From the NCBI GenBank assembly GCA_910579955.1, contig CAJTWE010000004.1, positions 62,001 to 126,000 of the forward strand: 64,000 nt of DNA, read 5' to 3'. This document shows, in pieces, positions 22,076 to 31,744 of the stretch; the stretch's first letter is position 1; each line of letters begins with the position of its first letter. The notes below the pieces were generated by a model that did not search any database, was not told the origin of the DNA, and worked only from the letters and a program-made list of their open reading frames with translations. This DNA comes from an uncultured Ruminococcus sp. Its GTDB lineage: Bacteria; Bacillota; Clostridia; Oscillospirales; Ruminococcaceae. The translations under genes and the position numbers were made by a program.

Positions 22076-23575
22076 TTAGCTCCATGTCTGGATAAATTCC
22101 TTATCAGTACCAAAAAGCTCCATGTTCTCCTTTAATACATCAATAAACGATGCACGGCACTTAAAGCTTGATACTCCGTTTATGGTTATAAGGCAATTAT
22201 AATCATCCTGACGGTAGAAACAAATCTCTTGCTCCTTTTTGCCGTTTTTAGTCTTGAAATAAAGTGTTGCCTCGGGTGTTCCAACAGGTTCTTCGTCAAT
22301 GGCAGTTCCCTCTGCTGTGGTTTTCAAAAGGAAGGAGTAGAACTGTCTGTAACGTTCGGTGTCGGCTTTCTCGCCATTCAGTGTTACTACGGCGCTTTCC
22401 TTGTCATTGCCCTTAACGGCAAACTCCATATCATCAACGCCATCTGCTTTAAGAGAAAGCGTATCTACGTCCCATACATATGTTGTAATAACAAGACTTG
22501 ATACCAGATCTGTAGGTTCTACAGTCGCCCATGCGCATTTATCCTCTGACATGGCATATACTGCATCCACACCGTCAAGCATTACCGGATAATAGCTGCC
22601 GGAAACGCCTGTTTCATCATCTGTTTCAGTGTATTTCTCACCAATATTAAGGGTATAGGCATTGCCGTCGTCACAGTCCATTACTACTGTGCAGAAAGGC
22701 TCATCAAGACCATACTCCGCAATATCTTTCTGTTCAGGATGTATTTTTAAAACGCTGCTTGACGCTGCACCAAACATTCCTGTAATAATATCATTAGAAC
22801 GTTCTACACTCAGATAGGCTGCAATAGGCGAGGTCATTTCGTGTGTTGCAGCAGTACCGCCTGTATTTTCATTATTTGCATCCTGAGCATAGGTCAAAAC
22901 TATATCCTTTTCCATATCCTCACGATTTATAGTGAGTGAATTAACTATAGGATATTCACCCTCTGCCGGCGCTTTAAGCATTACAAGTGACAAGAAGCTT
23001 TCCGCACTATTTTTGTAGTTTGACACCAGAGAGGTTTTTACAGCATAAACAGTATCATCACCCTCTACTGCAAAATAACTATTTTCACCATCTGAAACAG
23101 AATTTCCAACCCTGAACGCAAACGCACTGCCATCATCAAATGTGAGCTTACCCTTTGCAGCATCATTTCCAAGGCCGTACTTATCCATATCAGTACAGTT
23201 CTCCAAAACCAGAGAGCTGGCGGAAAGTCCTGCCATGTTATTTGCAAGTGTACTTGCAAGGGCTGTATTTGTAGGAAGGTCTTCCCAGCCCTTTACACCG
23301 AATTCAGCTGCTGCACCCGAAGCCTCATCAGCCTCTACGGTACGCACTACCACATAAGAACCTGTGTTGTTTTCCACATCTATAGAAACCACGTTTGCAG
23401 CCGCCTTGTCGGAGAGTACAAGGTTCTCGGCATTTACAGCGGTGGAAGCAGAGGAGATCTCTGCCTCACTGCTGCTTTCATCTGCCGCCTGCTGACGTGA
23501 AACCACTACAACCGCTGCAACAAGTCCTGCAACGAGAACACAGCCGCCTGCAAGTCCCAGTATTTTCTTATTCAT
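22076..23575 (-). CDS. DUF4340-like membrane-anchored protein (499 aa)
   Basis: A single N-terminal anchor (about 4-24) is followed by an extracytoplasmic beta-rich region with repeated DUF4340-type units. An example is SASSVLKIHPEQKDIAEYGLDEPFCTVVM-like sequence, where the segment YGLDEP is a family hallmark. It lies last-but-one in an operon with an ABC-2 exporter and a GldG-like protein, the usual neighbourhood of this family. The ATG at 23575 follows AAAGGA by 10 bp; the longer upstream frame lacks a site. It probably works with the exporter at the cell surface; the cargo is unknown. Confidence 0.8.
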   Translation of the reverse strand: MNKKILGLAGGCVLVAGLVAAVVVVSRQQAADESSSEAEISSASTAVNAENLVLSDKAAANVVSIDVENNTGSYVVVRTVEADEASGAAAEFGVKGWEDLPTNTALASTLANNMAGLSASSLVLENCTDMDKYGLGNDAAKGKLTFDDGSAFAFRVGNSVSDGENSYFAVEGDDTVYAVKTSLVSNYKNSAESFLSLVMLKAPAEGEYPIVNSLTINREDMEKDIVLTYAQDANNENTGGTAATHEMTSPIAAYLSVERSNDIITGMFGAASSSVLKIHPEQKDIAEYGLDEPFCTVVMDCDDGNAYTLNIGEKYTETDDETGVSGSYYPVMLDGVDAVYAMSEDKCAWATVEPTDLVSSLVITTYVWDVDTLSLKADGVDDMEFAVKGNDKESAVVTLNGEKADTERYRQFYSFLLKTTAEGTAIDEEPVGTPEATLYFKTKNGKKEQEICFYRQDDYNCLITINGVSSFKCRASFIDVLKENMELFGTDKEFIQTWS

Positions 23576-23613
23576 AGGACAAAATCCTTTCTGTAAAAAT
23601 CGGAAGCTTTTTC

Positions 23614-25215
23614 TCAGCGTTTTCTTCTGCGAACAGCTACAATTACTCCGCATACAACAACTATAAGCGGGATAACTATCCAGACAGTCCACTTAATTGT
23701 ATCTATCTTTTCAGTGGTAATGTCAAGTGTGGCTGCTGTTACGTTCTTAGAAGCTATGACTGTGCTTGCTTCCTTGCCGCAAATAGTATTCAATGCACTG
23801 ATAACATAAGCGCCGTTATTGTAAGCTGCATCTGATACGATCATAGTGTCCAGCATCTGCATAGATGTCAGCACAAGCATATCGCTCTCATAAATAGTTC
23901 CGTCAGTATTCACCTGATTTTGTACAAGACATGCAACTGTACGTGCTTTAGTCTCGTTTGCCTCAGATTCAGAAACGTCGGAATCTTTGAGCGCTATCTC
24001 AGTAGAACCGTCGGAAGTCTGCCACAGCGGAACTACTACCTTGCCGTTATTAAGCTTTTCTTCAATAATAGGTCTGCCAAACGGAGCAACAATAGGAAGT
24101 GAAGCGTTTTCAAGGCTGCCGCTGTAATCCTGTGTCAGCACTGTTACGCTCGGTGCTATCATGGACTGACCCCTGCTGTAGAATACATCATAAGTATTTA
24201 CTACCTGACTATTATCCTCAGTATCATTTACAATACTCTTTGAAACAGTAATATTCCATTCTTTCAGGAAAGCATCAAGATTAGGTGTATTTCCCTGTGT
24301 ATAGTCGGCGATATAGAGCATATATTTGCCGTATTTGCCATCATTATACATAAAGTCGGAAAGACGCTTTGTAGCATCAACGCTAAGATCACTTACAGGT
24401 GCTGGCAATACAAGGATGTCGTAATCCTCTGCGCTCAGTTCTGCTGTTGAAATATCAAGATCTCTTTTAACGTCATAGCCATTATCATCAAGGAGATTAT
24501 TAAGGCTGTCCATAGCGTAAACATTGCCCTGTGTCTGACTGAATATATAATTTCCATTAGACTTTTCAATAAGACCTACGTGCTTTACATTGGCATCTGT
24601 TACATTCATTATGGCATTTGTAAGCATCTGCTCGCCTTTGTAGCCGGTGATAATGTCAGAAAAAGCGCACTGGCCATACATATATGCGTAATATTTGTTG
24701 CTGTCAATATCAAACATTTCAAGAAGGCTGCTTACCTTAATACGGTCACCGCATGATACGATAACTGCACCTGAACCTATATCGCCGCCATACATTGTCT
24801 GATACTTAGATAAAATATCAGGATCTTTTGTAGTATCAAAATAGGTAACACTGATATGATCGGAATAATTCTCATACTTGGAAAGGGTTTCGCTTACCAT
24901 CATTTCAGTTGTTCCAAACAGAGACTTGATAGTATCCTTTTCAACAGAGATCGCAATCTCAACGTCCTTATCAAGATTTTTTACATAGTCGATAGTTTCC
25001 TCTGAAACATCGTATACATTATCTGTAGTAAGGTCAAGACGAACATCTGTAAGCATACTTACAAGAACGTTTACAAGAATGATCACAACTATAACAACTG
25101 CGGTAATTGCTGTTGCCATAGAGCCGTATTTAAGCTTTTTGCGCATTTTCAGTCTCTTGCGCTGCTTATCGGACATATCGCCGTTTTCCAGAATTTCCTG
25201 CATATTTTCGTTCAT
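23614..25215 (-). CDS. GldG-family ABC exporter accessory protein
   Basis: A cytoplasmic charged N-terminus, a membrane helix at about 35-57, a large extracytoplasmic region typical of the GldG/Nus-like ABC auxiliary family (YDVSEETIDYVKNLD near 70), and a second helix at the C-terminus (WIVIPLIVVVCGVIVAV) followed by basic residues. In other species it partners an ABC-2 permease in envelope or motility-related export. ATG 25215 has AGGAGG at 9 bp; ATG 25221 is too close to the same site. It starts 15 bp after the permease stop. The substrate is unknown. Confidence 0.8.
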   Translation of the reverse strand: MNENMQEILENGDMSDKQRKRLKMRKKLKYGSMATAITAVVIVVIILVNVLVSMLTDVRLDLTTDNVYDVSEETIDYVKNLDKDVEIAISVEKDTIKSLFGTTEMMVSETLSKYENYSDHISVTYFDTTKDPDILSKYQTMYGGDIGSGAVIVSCGDRIKVSSLLEMFDIDSNKYYAYMYGQCAFSDIITGYKGEQMLTNAIMNVTDANVKHVGLIEKSNGNYIFSQTQGNVYAMDSLNNLLDDNGYDVKRDLDISTAELSAEDYDILVLPAPVSDLSVDATKRLSDFMYNDGKYGKYMLYIADYTQGNTPNLDAFLKEWNITVSKSIVNDTEDNSQVVNTYDVFYSRGQSMIAPSVTVLTQDYSGSLENASLPIVAPFGRPIIEEKLNNGKVVVPLWQTSDGSTEIALKDSDVSESEANETKARTVACLVQNQVNTDGTIYESDMLVLTSMQMLDTMIVSDAAYNNGAYVISALNTICGKEASTVIASKNVTAATLDITTEKIDTIKWTVWIVIPLIVVVCGVIVAVRRRKR

Positions 25216-25229
25216 ATCCATTTTCCTCC

Positions 25230-25967
25230 TTATCTCCAACGGCGTGTTTCAAGGCCACGAACTGTCAGGAAGTTAAAAATAGCAGCAGTACTTACATAGA
25301 AAAGTACACTGGACAGATCGAAAAGTCCGCACGTAAAGTCATAAAATTTATTATAGAAGGATAATGCGTTCATGCCTGCCGCAATAACACCTACTATTGG
25401 CTGGAAAAATTCCGGAACATTTGCACTTTCAACAAGTCCCGAAAGCATCTGCACTATACACATCACAAATATAATTAAAAGGCTTATAATATATGCTATA
25501 AACTGGTTTTCTGTAAGTGATGAGATAAATACTCCCACAGAAATAAACGCTGCGCCTAAAAGGAACAATGCCATAAAGTTTGCAACAACTATTCCCCATG
25601 CAACAGTACCGAAAAAGCTAAGTATAAGCGCATATACAAATATTATTGCCACACCAATAGTGTACATTGCAAGAGCTGCAAAATACTTACCCAGTACAAT
25701 GCCGCCAAGTGATACCGGAGCGGTAAGTAGACCCTGCTCGGTTTTTTTCATCTTCTCTTCACTAAAGCTGCGCATTGTGATTACCGGTATAAGCAGGAAT
25801 CCTGCCCAAAAAAGCATTGAGAAAAAGCCTGACATATCAGCTATTCCTCGGCTAAGCGTAGTCTGATAAAAGCATACACCTGCAAATACATAGTATATGG
25901 TAAGATAAACATAGGCTATAGGGGATGCAAAGAAGGCTCCCATTTCACGTCTGAAAATCGCACCCAT
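25230..25967 (-). CDS. ABC-2 type exporter permease (245 aa)
   Basis: This six-helix permease has the family motif RSFSEEKMKKTEQGLLTAP after the second helix. It begins MGAIFRREMGAFFASPIAYVY-like, the usual ABC-2 start. Its ATG overlaps the ATPase stop by 1 bp (TAATG), so the two are coupled. It would form the membrane channel of the exporter encoded here. The product length is normal for the family. Confidence 0.9.
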   Translation of the reverse strand: MGAIFRREMGAFFASPIAYVYLTIYYVFAGVCFYQTTLSRGIADMSGFFSMLFWAGFLLIPVITMRSFSEEKMKKTEQGLLTAPVSLGGIVLGKYFAALAMYTIGVAIIFVYALILSFFGTVAWGIVVANFMALFLLGAAFISVGVFISSLTENQFIAYIISLLIIFVMCIVQMLSGLVESANVPEFFQPIVGVIAAGMNALSFYNKFYDFTCGLFDLSSVLFYVSTAAIFNFLTVRGLETRRWR

Positions 25968-27025
25968 TATTCTTTTCCTCCCTTATTTTCCGCAGCCTTT
26001 TCTGCTGCTTCTTCGGCAGCTTCTCTAGCCGCTTTCTGATCTTCCGGTGTTATAAGATTTATTATCGGAACAGTTTTCTCTTTTTCCGACACTGTATCTC
26101 CCATTGTTATTCTCATGAAGATGTCCTCAAGGGTCATTTCATCGTTTGCCATCTTGTAAATGGTGAGTTCATTCTCACGGCACATCTCATTAAGCATAAC
26201 ACGTATATCTGCGCCGTCCTCCATGACTATCTCATAATCGTAAATTCCGGACTCACGCTCCATATCCGCACGAACGCTCTTAACTCCGGGTATCTTACGT
26301 ATCTCCCCAAGCACCACTTCACGTTCTCCGTTAAGGCGTATTGTCATACGGTTTATGCTTGATACGCTTTTTGTAAGATTCTCAAGAGTATCATCAGCAG
26401 CCATTTTGCCCTTGTTGATGATAATAACACGGTCACATACTGCCTGTATCTCTGACAAAATATGAGAAGAAAGGATAAGCGTATGACGCTTGCCAAGCTT
26501 CTTTATAAGATTTCTGATCTCAATGATCTGCTTCGGGTCAAGACCAACAGTAGGCTCGTCCAAAATCAGAATAGGCGGATTGCCTATAAGTGCCTGCGCC
26601 ATGCCCACTCTCTGACGATAGCCCTTTGAAAGTCTGCCGATAATTCTGCCCGATACGTCGCTTATCTGACAGAGACTGCATATTTCAGTAAGATGTGCTT
26701 TTCGTGGCAGCTTACACTTTTTAAGGTCATATACAAAGTTCAGATAACCCATAACGGTCATATCCTGATAAAGCGGCGGAAGCTCCGGCAAATAACCGAT
26801 ATTTGCCTTAGCCTTGATAGGATTTTCCAGAATATCTGTACCGTTTATAAGCACCTGACCGGAAGAAGAGCTGATATAGCCGGTAAGCATATTCATAGTA
26901 GTGGATTTGCCCGCACCGTTCGGACCTAGGAAGCCGATTATCTCCTCGTCCTCAATGGTGAAGCTGACATTGTCCACTGCCAGATGATCGCCATAGTATT
27001 TTGTAAGGTTTTTTACCTCAATCAT
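25967..27025 (-). CDS. ABC exporter ATP-binding protein (352 aa)
   Basis: This ATPase powers the ABC-2 permease. Walker A is GPNGAGKST near 38-46, the signature LSKGYRQRVGMAQAL near 135, and Walker B ILILDEPTVGLDP near 155. After the nucleotide domain come an accessory region (about 220-305) and an Ala/Glu-rich tail. ATG 27025 follows AAGGAGG by 9 bp; an upstream in-frame start at 27058 lacks a site. The operon order is ATPase, permease, GldG-like, DUF4340-like, small protein. The gap to gltX is 90 bp and may hold its own promoter, not clearly seen. Confidence 0.92.
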   Translation of the reverse strand: MIEVKNLTKYYGDHLAVDNVSFTIEDEEIIGFLGPNGAGKSTTMNMLTGYISSSSGQVLINGTDILENPIKAKANIGYLPELPPLYQDMTVMGYLNFVYDLKKCKLPRKAHLTEICSLCQISDVSGRIIGRLSKGYRQRVGMAQALIGNPPILILDEPTVGLDPKQIIEIRNLIKKLGKRHTLILSSHILSEIQAVCDRVIIINKGKMAADDTLENLTKSVSSINRMTIRLNGEREVVLGEIRKIPGVKSVRADMERESGIYDYEIVMEDGADIRVMLNEMCRENELTIYKMANDEMTLEDIFMRITMGDTVSEKEKTVPIINLITPEDQKAAREAAEEAAEKAAENKGGKE

Positions 27026-27115
27026 TGACAAATGCCTCCTTATAATATTTTCATTCAAAATGCATTGAAATTATACTATTATATTGTGATAATACTGTGA
27101 TGACATATTGAAATA

Positions 27116-28567
27116 TCAAGAGAGCCTCTCGATACCGATACGTATTCTTCTAAGGGTCTCTTCCTTGCCGAGAATTGCGCAAAGATCTGTTCCGCCTCCG
27201 GGTGTACACTGCTTGCCGGAAACTGCTGTACGCAGCGGCCAGAGCATAAAGCCATTCTTTACCTCAAGCTGTGCAATAAGTCCGAATACAGCCTCATGAA
27301 TACTTTCTGCCGTCCAGTTTTCAAGCGCTTCCAAAACAGGCAGCAGCTTTGTAAGAGCTTCAAGAGAAGTTTCAGGAGTGGTCTTCATCTTCTTATGACG
27401 ATACATTTCAAGATCATACTCAGGCAGCTCGTCAATAAAATCTATCTGATCTGCGATATCTGTAAATATTTCTGTTCTGGGCTTTAGAACATGGCAAAGC
27501 AGCTTCATATCTGCTATATCACGCTTTACAGCTTTTTTAATATAAGGAACTGCAATTTCAGCGTACTGTTCCTCTGTGAGAGCAGCAACATACTTTGCAT
27601 TTATAGCACGCAGCTTCATATCGTCAAAAATGGCCGGTGATTTACTGATTCCTTTTATATCGAAAGCACTGCACAGCTCTTCAAGAGAATATATCTCCTG
27701 TTCGCCTGTAGGTGCCCAACCAAGAAGGCATATATAATTAAGAACAGCCTCCGGCAGGTATCCCTTTTCCATAAGATCTTGGAAAGAAGCGTCTCCATTA
27801 CGCTTGGAAAGCTTATGAGACTGGTCTTTCATAACAGGTGCGCAGTGAATGTATACAGGAACATCCCAGCCAAACGCCTTGTAAAGAAGATTATACTTAG
27901 GCGCAGAGGACAGATATTCATTGCCTCTTATAACGTGAGTTATGCCCATCAGATGATCGTCAACAACATTTGCAAAGTTATATGTAGGCATGCCGTCTGT
28001 CTTGATCAAGATCTGATCGTCCAGAGTAGCGTTTTCAACTGAAATATCTCCATATATTTCGTCATGGAATGTAGTAGTTCCTGTAAGCGGCATTTTCTGG
28101 CGGATAACGTAAGGAATGCCTGATTCAAGCTTAGCATTAACCTCTTCTTCCGAGAGATCACGACAGTGACGGTCATACATCGGGTCAAGATGTGCTTCTT
28201 CCTGAGCCTTACGAACGCTGTCCAGCCTTTCCTTATCACAAAAGCAATAGTAAGCTTCTCCCTTTTTAACAAGCTCTTCTGCGTATGATTTAAACATACC
28301 CATTCTTTCCGACTGTACATAAGGTCCGACAGGGCCGCCAATATCAGGGCCTTCGTCCCAGTTAAGACCTGCAATACGCAGTGTATTATAAATTACATCA
28401 ACAGCGCCCTCAACATATCTCTCCTGGTCGGTATCCTCAATACGAAGAATGAAATCTCCGCCATCCTTCTTTGCAATAAGATAAGCATAAAGTGCTGTTC
28501 TCAAATTACCGATATGCATATATCCCGTAGGACTTGGGGCAAATCTAGTTCTGACTTTTTTATCCAT
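27116..28567 (-). CDS. gltX: Glutamate--tRNA ligase
   Basis: This class I synthetase charges tRNA-Glu (and often tRNA-Gln in Firmicutes, followed by amidation). It shows [19 protein letters not shown] with the HIGH-type HIGN box, and the KMSKS-type box [10 protein letters not shown] near 250. The 483-residue length is normal. It begins 14 bp after the ribF stop and is the last gene of the rimP operon. A GAGAGGCTCTC hairpin lies in its final codons. Confidence 0.95.
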   Translation of the reverse strand: MDKKVRTRFAPSPTGYMHIGNLRTALYAYLIAKKDGGDFILRIEDTDQERYVEGAVDVIYNTLRIAGLNWDEGPDIGGPVGPYVQSERMGMFKSYAEELVKKGEAYYCFCDKERLDSVRKAQEEAHLDPMYDRHCRDLSEEEVNAKLESGIPYVIRQKMPLTGTTTFHDEIYGDISVENATLDDQILIKTDGMPTYNFANVVDDHLMGITHVIRGNEYLSSAPKYNLLYKAFGWDVPVYIHCAPVMKDQSHKLSKRNGDASFQDLMEKGYLPEAVLNYICLLGWAPTGEQEIYSLEELCSAFDIKGISKSPAIFDDMKLRAINAKYVAALTEEQYAEIAVPYIKKAVKRDIADMKLLCHVLKPRTEIFTDIADQIDFIDELPEYDLEMYRHKKMKTTPETSLEALTKLLPVLEALENWTAESIHEAVFGLIAQLEVKNGFMLWPLRTAVSGKQCTPGGGTDLCAILGKEETLRRIRIGIERLS

Positions 28568-28581
28568 GGATCATTTCTCTC

Positions 28582-29490
28582 CTATATAGATTCCGCAAGT
28601 CTGCATGCAGTTTCTGTATCCTCAGAAATCTGCCTTTGCAGTGCGGTTATATTTTCAAATTTCTTCTCACAGCGAATAAAACGCAAAAGCTTTGTAGTGC
28701 AGTATTTTCCGTATAGATCGCCCTTGAAATCAAGTATATGTGTTTCTGCAAGAGGAATATTTTCCTTAGAAACGGTCGGCTTAGTGCCTATATTTGTAAC
28801 TCCGAAATATAAACCAAATGGAGTTTCCACACGGCTCAGATACACGCCCTTTGCAGGCACAAGCTGTCCGCTTTTAAAGCTTTGGTTGATAGTGGGAAAA
28901 TTTATAGTTCTGCCAATTGCATTTCCGTGTACGATCTCGCCGCTTATTTCATAAGGTCTGCCCATAAGCTTTGCAGCCTTTTCGGGTTTGCCGGCACGAA
29001 GACATTCACGTATACGTGTTGATGAGACCTCGATGCCATCAAAACATACAGCATCTACAAGAGTAACATCAAATCCCATCTGTTCGCCAAATATTACAAG
29101 CTCATTAAAGCCCCACTTTGCGTCCTTTCCGAACTTAAAATCACTGCCGCAGAATACCTTTTTTGCATTAAGCATGTCTTTTAGTATGCTTTGACAAAAG
29201 CTTTCTCCGTCCATTTCGCATATATCAGAAAATTTTCCTGTATATACAGCTTCCACACCCATTGATTCAAGAAGCCTTTGTTTGTGTTCTTCGTCATAAA
29301 GAAATTCAAATGCTTTACCGTGCTTTTTCGGAAAGGTCTCTGTATTAAAAGTAAATGCACCGGGAACGAGTCCATCCTTCCTGCATTGCACAGCAGCTGC
29401 AAGAACTCTTTGATGCCCCAGATGAATTCCGTCAAAAAGTCCCAGTGCTACCGCACTTGTCTCATGCATTGGCTTTATTACATTTATCAT
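28582..29490 (-). CDS. ribF: Bifunctional riboflavin kinase/FAD synthetase
   Basis: The product makes FMN and FAD from riboflavin. The N-terminal nucleotidyltransferase has GLFDGIHLGHQRV near 17-29 and SSTRIRECLRAG near 155. The C-terminal flavokinase has NFPTINQ near 197 and an ETHILDF motif. The length of 302 residues is normal. It sits 12 bp after truB, the common Firmicute order truB-ribF. Confidence 0.95.
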   Translation of the reverse strand: MINVIKPMHETSAVALGLFDGIHLGHQRVLAAAVQCRKDGLVPGAFTFNTETFPKKHGKAFEFLYDEEHKQRLLESMGVEAVYTGKFSDICEMDGESFCQSILKDMLNAKKVFCGSDFKFGKDAKWGFNELVIFGEQMGFDVTLVDAVCFDGIEVSSTRIRECLRAGKPEKAAKLMGRPYEISGEIVHGNAIGRTINFPTINQSFKSGQLVPAKGVYLSRVETPFGLYFGVTNIGTKPTVSKENIPLAETHILDFKGDLYGKYCTTKLLRFIRCEKKFENITALQRQISEDTETACRLAESI

Positions 29491-29502
29491 AATTCAAGCG
29501 TC

Positions 29503-30405
29503 TTACCTTTCCTCAAAATTCTTTCCGCATCTAAGCTCACAATTTTCAAAGTCTGCTTTTGCAGTTCCTATAAACGTTCTATCAAAGCTGTATACTGTAT
29601 ACTCGCAGCGATTTGGTATTATATTATAAATGCGGCCAAGATTCAGCTTTACACCGTTTCTGTACATTCTTGTCTGTACTTCATTTAAATAAAGCTTAGG
29701 ATAGTCTTCAAAAAGTCTTTCTGTAGGAATAAGGAGCTTTTCCAGCGTGCCTGTTTCTACAGCTGACTTTACCTCATCAAATGTATAGCATTCGCTTATA
29801 TCAAAGCCGGACGCCATGGTTCTGCAAAGAGAAGTCATAACAGCTCCTCCGCCCAAAACTCGTCCGATATCATCAATAAGCGTTCGTATATACGTACCCT
29901 TGCCGCATTTAACGCAAAGAACAGCCTCCTGACGTTCTTCATCAAACTGCTCAAGTTCTATTGAATAGACCTGAACATTTCGCACGGGACGTTCTGTTTC
30001 AACGCCTTTTCTCGCCAGCTCATAAAGACGCTTTCCACCTACTGATACTGCGGAATACATAGGCGGCAGCTGCTCAATTTCTCCGGTAAAACTCGGGATA
30101 ACATCTAAAACAGCTGATTTGGTAACGTGCATTGACGGATACTCACAAAATTCATTACCCCAAATGTCAAGCGTATCAGAGGAAAGTCCGAAGCGCACAC
30201 CTGCTCTGTAGGTCTTGTCCTGACACGGCATTATATCGCATGCCTTTGCCGCCGTTCCTACAAGTACAGGCAAAACACCTGTTGCCATAGGGTCAAGCGT
30301 ACCCGTATGTCCAAGCTTTCTTATTCTTAGAATACCTCTGAGCTTTCCTATAACGTCAAAAGAGGTGAACTCCTCAGGCTTATTCATACACAAAATACCG
30401 TTCAC
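29503..30405 (-). CDS. truB: tRNA pseudouridine(55) synthase
   Basis: The enzyme converts U55 of tRNAs to pseudouridine. It has MNGILCMNKPEEFTSFDV at the N-terminus and the catalytic Asp motif GHTGTLDPMATGVLP near 37-51. The start is taken as GTG at 30405, which overlaps the nrnA stop by 4 bp (GTGA) and matches the usual MNG start. A longer upstream frame is not supported. The length is 300 residues. Confidence 0.93.
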   Translation of the reverse strand: MNGILCMNKPEEFTSFDVIGKLRGILRIRKLGHTGTLDPMATGVLPVLVGTAAKACDIMPCQDKTYRAGVRFGLSSDTLDIWGNEFCEYPSMHVTKSAVLDVIPSFTGEIEQLPPMYSAVSVGGKRLYELARKGVETERPVRNVQVYSIELEQFDEERQEAVLCVKCGKGTYIRTLIDDIGRVLGGGAVMTSLCRTMASGFDISECYTFDEVKSAVETGTLEKLLIPTERLFEDYPKLYLNEVQTRMYRNGVKLNLGRIYNIIPNRCEYTVYSFDRTFIGTAKADFENCELRCGKNFEER

Positions 30406-31370
30406 GTTTCCTGCATTCCCTTCATAACAGCTTCTACAAGCAATTTCTTTGCTTCCTCTGCCGTTCCTTTTATAGAACAGCCTGCCGCCTTTATATGACC
30501 GCCTCCGCCAAATGTCATACATATACGAGATACATTGACCTTATCAACAGAACGCATGGACACTCTGAAAACACCCTTTTCACGTTCTTTCATCACAACG
30601 CTTACTTCCGTGCCTTCAACCTGCAAAGGGAAACCGGCAATGCCGTCAAGCTCGCCATCATCTATGCCATACTTTTCAATAAGCTCTTTTGTAACGCACA
30701 CAAGCATACATTTTCCGTCTGCATAGCTTTCCAGCTGCTCTGTGAGAACCTTATCAAGCTGCATCCTGCCCATACTTTTAACAATAAACATGTTCCTGTT
30801 TATAATGGAGTAAGGAATATCCGGATACTGTTCCATGATATCTGCTATAATACGCAGAGTTCTCGGACTTATATTATCATGCATGAATCCGCCTGTATCC
30901 GTTGCAATGCCTGTATAAAGGCACACTGCCATTTCTCTTGTAAGAGAAATATTCATTGCCTGCAAAACTTCATATACCACCTGACATGCAGCAGCAGCCT
31001 TGCCGTCGAGGCAAAGCTCCTTTGCATAGCCCGAATTTGAAATATGATGGTCTATGCAAAGATCAGTCTTACCTTCGTACTGCTTTAAAAGTTCATCTCC
31101 GAAAAGCTTTTCATCAGCCACATCTGCGGATATTATCATATCCGGCTCAAAATGTTCAAGTGTTTCTGCTTTGGGCAGCATAAAGTGATAGCGCTCAGGT
31201 ATTGGGTCACTACAAAACACTCTTGCCTTTTTTCCTAAGCTTCTAAGGGCAAGAGCCAGTGCATACCCAGAACCTATACAATCACCGTCAGGGCTTCTGT
31301 GAATTAGAATATATGCACTTTCCGCTTCAAGTAAACGAGCCGCAGTTTCTTTTACTGTAAGCTCTCTCAT
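30402..31370 (-). CDS. nrnA: DHH-family oligoribonuclease/pAp phosphatase
   Basis: This is an NrnA-type enzyme that degrades short RNA and 3'-phosphoadenosine 5'-phosphate. It has DHH-superfamily motifs SPDGDCIGSG near 27, ISADVAD near 83 and CIDHHISN near 108. The C-terminal DHHA1 domain carries FGGGGHIKAAGC near 292. It overlaps rbfA and truB by 4 bp each, so it is translated in a coupled chain within the rimP operon. Confidence 0.93.
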   Translation of the reverse strand: MRELTVKETAARLLEAESAYILIHRSPDGDCIGSGYALALALRSLGKKARVFCSDPIPERYHFMLPKAETLEHFEPDMIISADVADEKLFGDELLKQYEGKTDLCIDHHISNSGYAKELCLDGKAAAACQVVYEVLQAMNISLTREMAVCLYTGIATDTGGFMHDNISPRTLRIIADIMEQYPDIPYSIINRNMFIVKSMGRMQLDKVLTEQLESYADGKCMLVCVTKELIEKYGIDDGELDGIAGFPLQVEGTEVSVVMKEREKGVFRVSMRSVDKVNVSRICMTFGGGGHIKAAGCSIKGTAEEAKKLLVEAVMKGMQET

Positions 31371-31744
31371 TCCTGCTCCTCCTGCGTATCCTCATCCACC
31401 ACAGACGGCTGTACATGGTGAAGCATTTCATTTATCTTTGCACTGTGTGCGATTGAATCATCTGCAATAAAGTGCATAGCAGGAACTTTACGCATTTTAA
31501 GGCGGCGGAATACTTCACGCTTTATATATCCCTCTGCACTTCTAAGTCCCTTTACGGATTCTTCTGCCTTTGCCTGACCGCTAAGACTAGATACATACAC
31601 CTTGCAGTTAGACATATCTCTTGACAGCTCCACACGGACTATACTCAGAAGGGGATCTATTCTTGGATCTTTAAGCTCACGAAAAACTGCTGTCAGTTCT
31701 CTAAACAGATCCTCTTCTGTACGGCTTATATTAAAACTTGCCAT
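31367..31744 (-). CDS. rbfA: Ribosome-binding factor A
   Basis: This KH-type factor acts in 30S maturation. It has DPRIDPLLSIVRVELSRDM near 27-45, KVYVS and the C-terminal HFIADDSIAHSAKINEML. The 125-residue length is normal. Its ATG overlaps the infB stop (TAATG) and its stop overlaps the nrnA start. Confidence 0.95.
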   Translation of the reverse strand: MASFNISRTEEDLFRELTAVFRELKDPRIDPLLSIVRVELSRDMSNCKVYVSSLSGQAKAEESVKGLRSAEGYIKREVFRRLKMRKVPAMHFIADDSIAHSAKINEMLHHVQPSVVDEDTQEEQE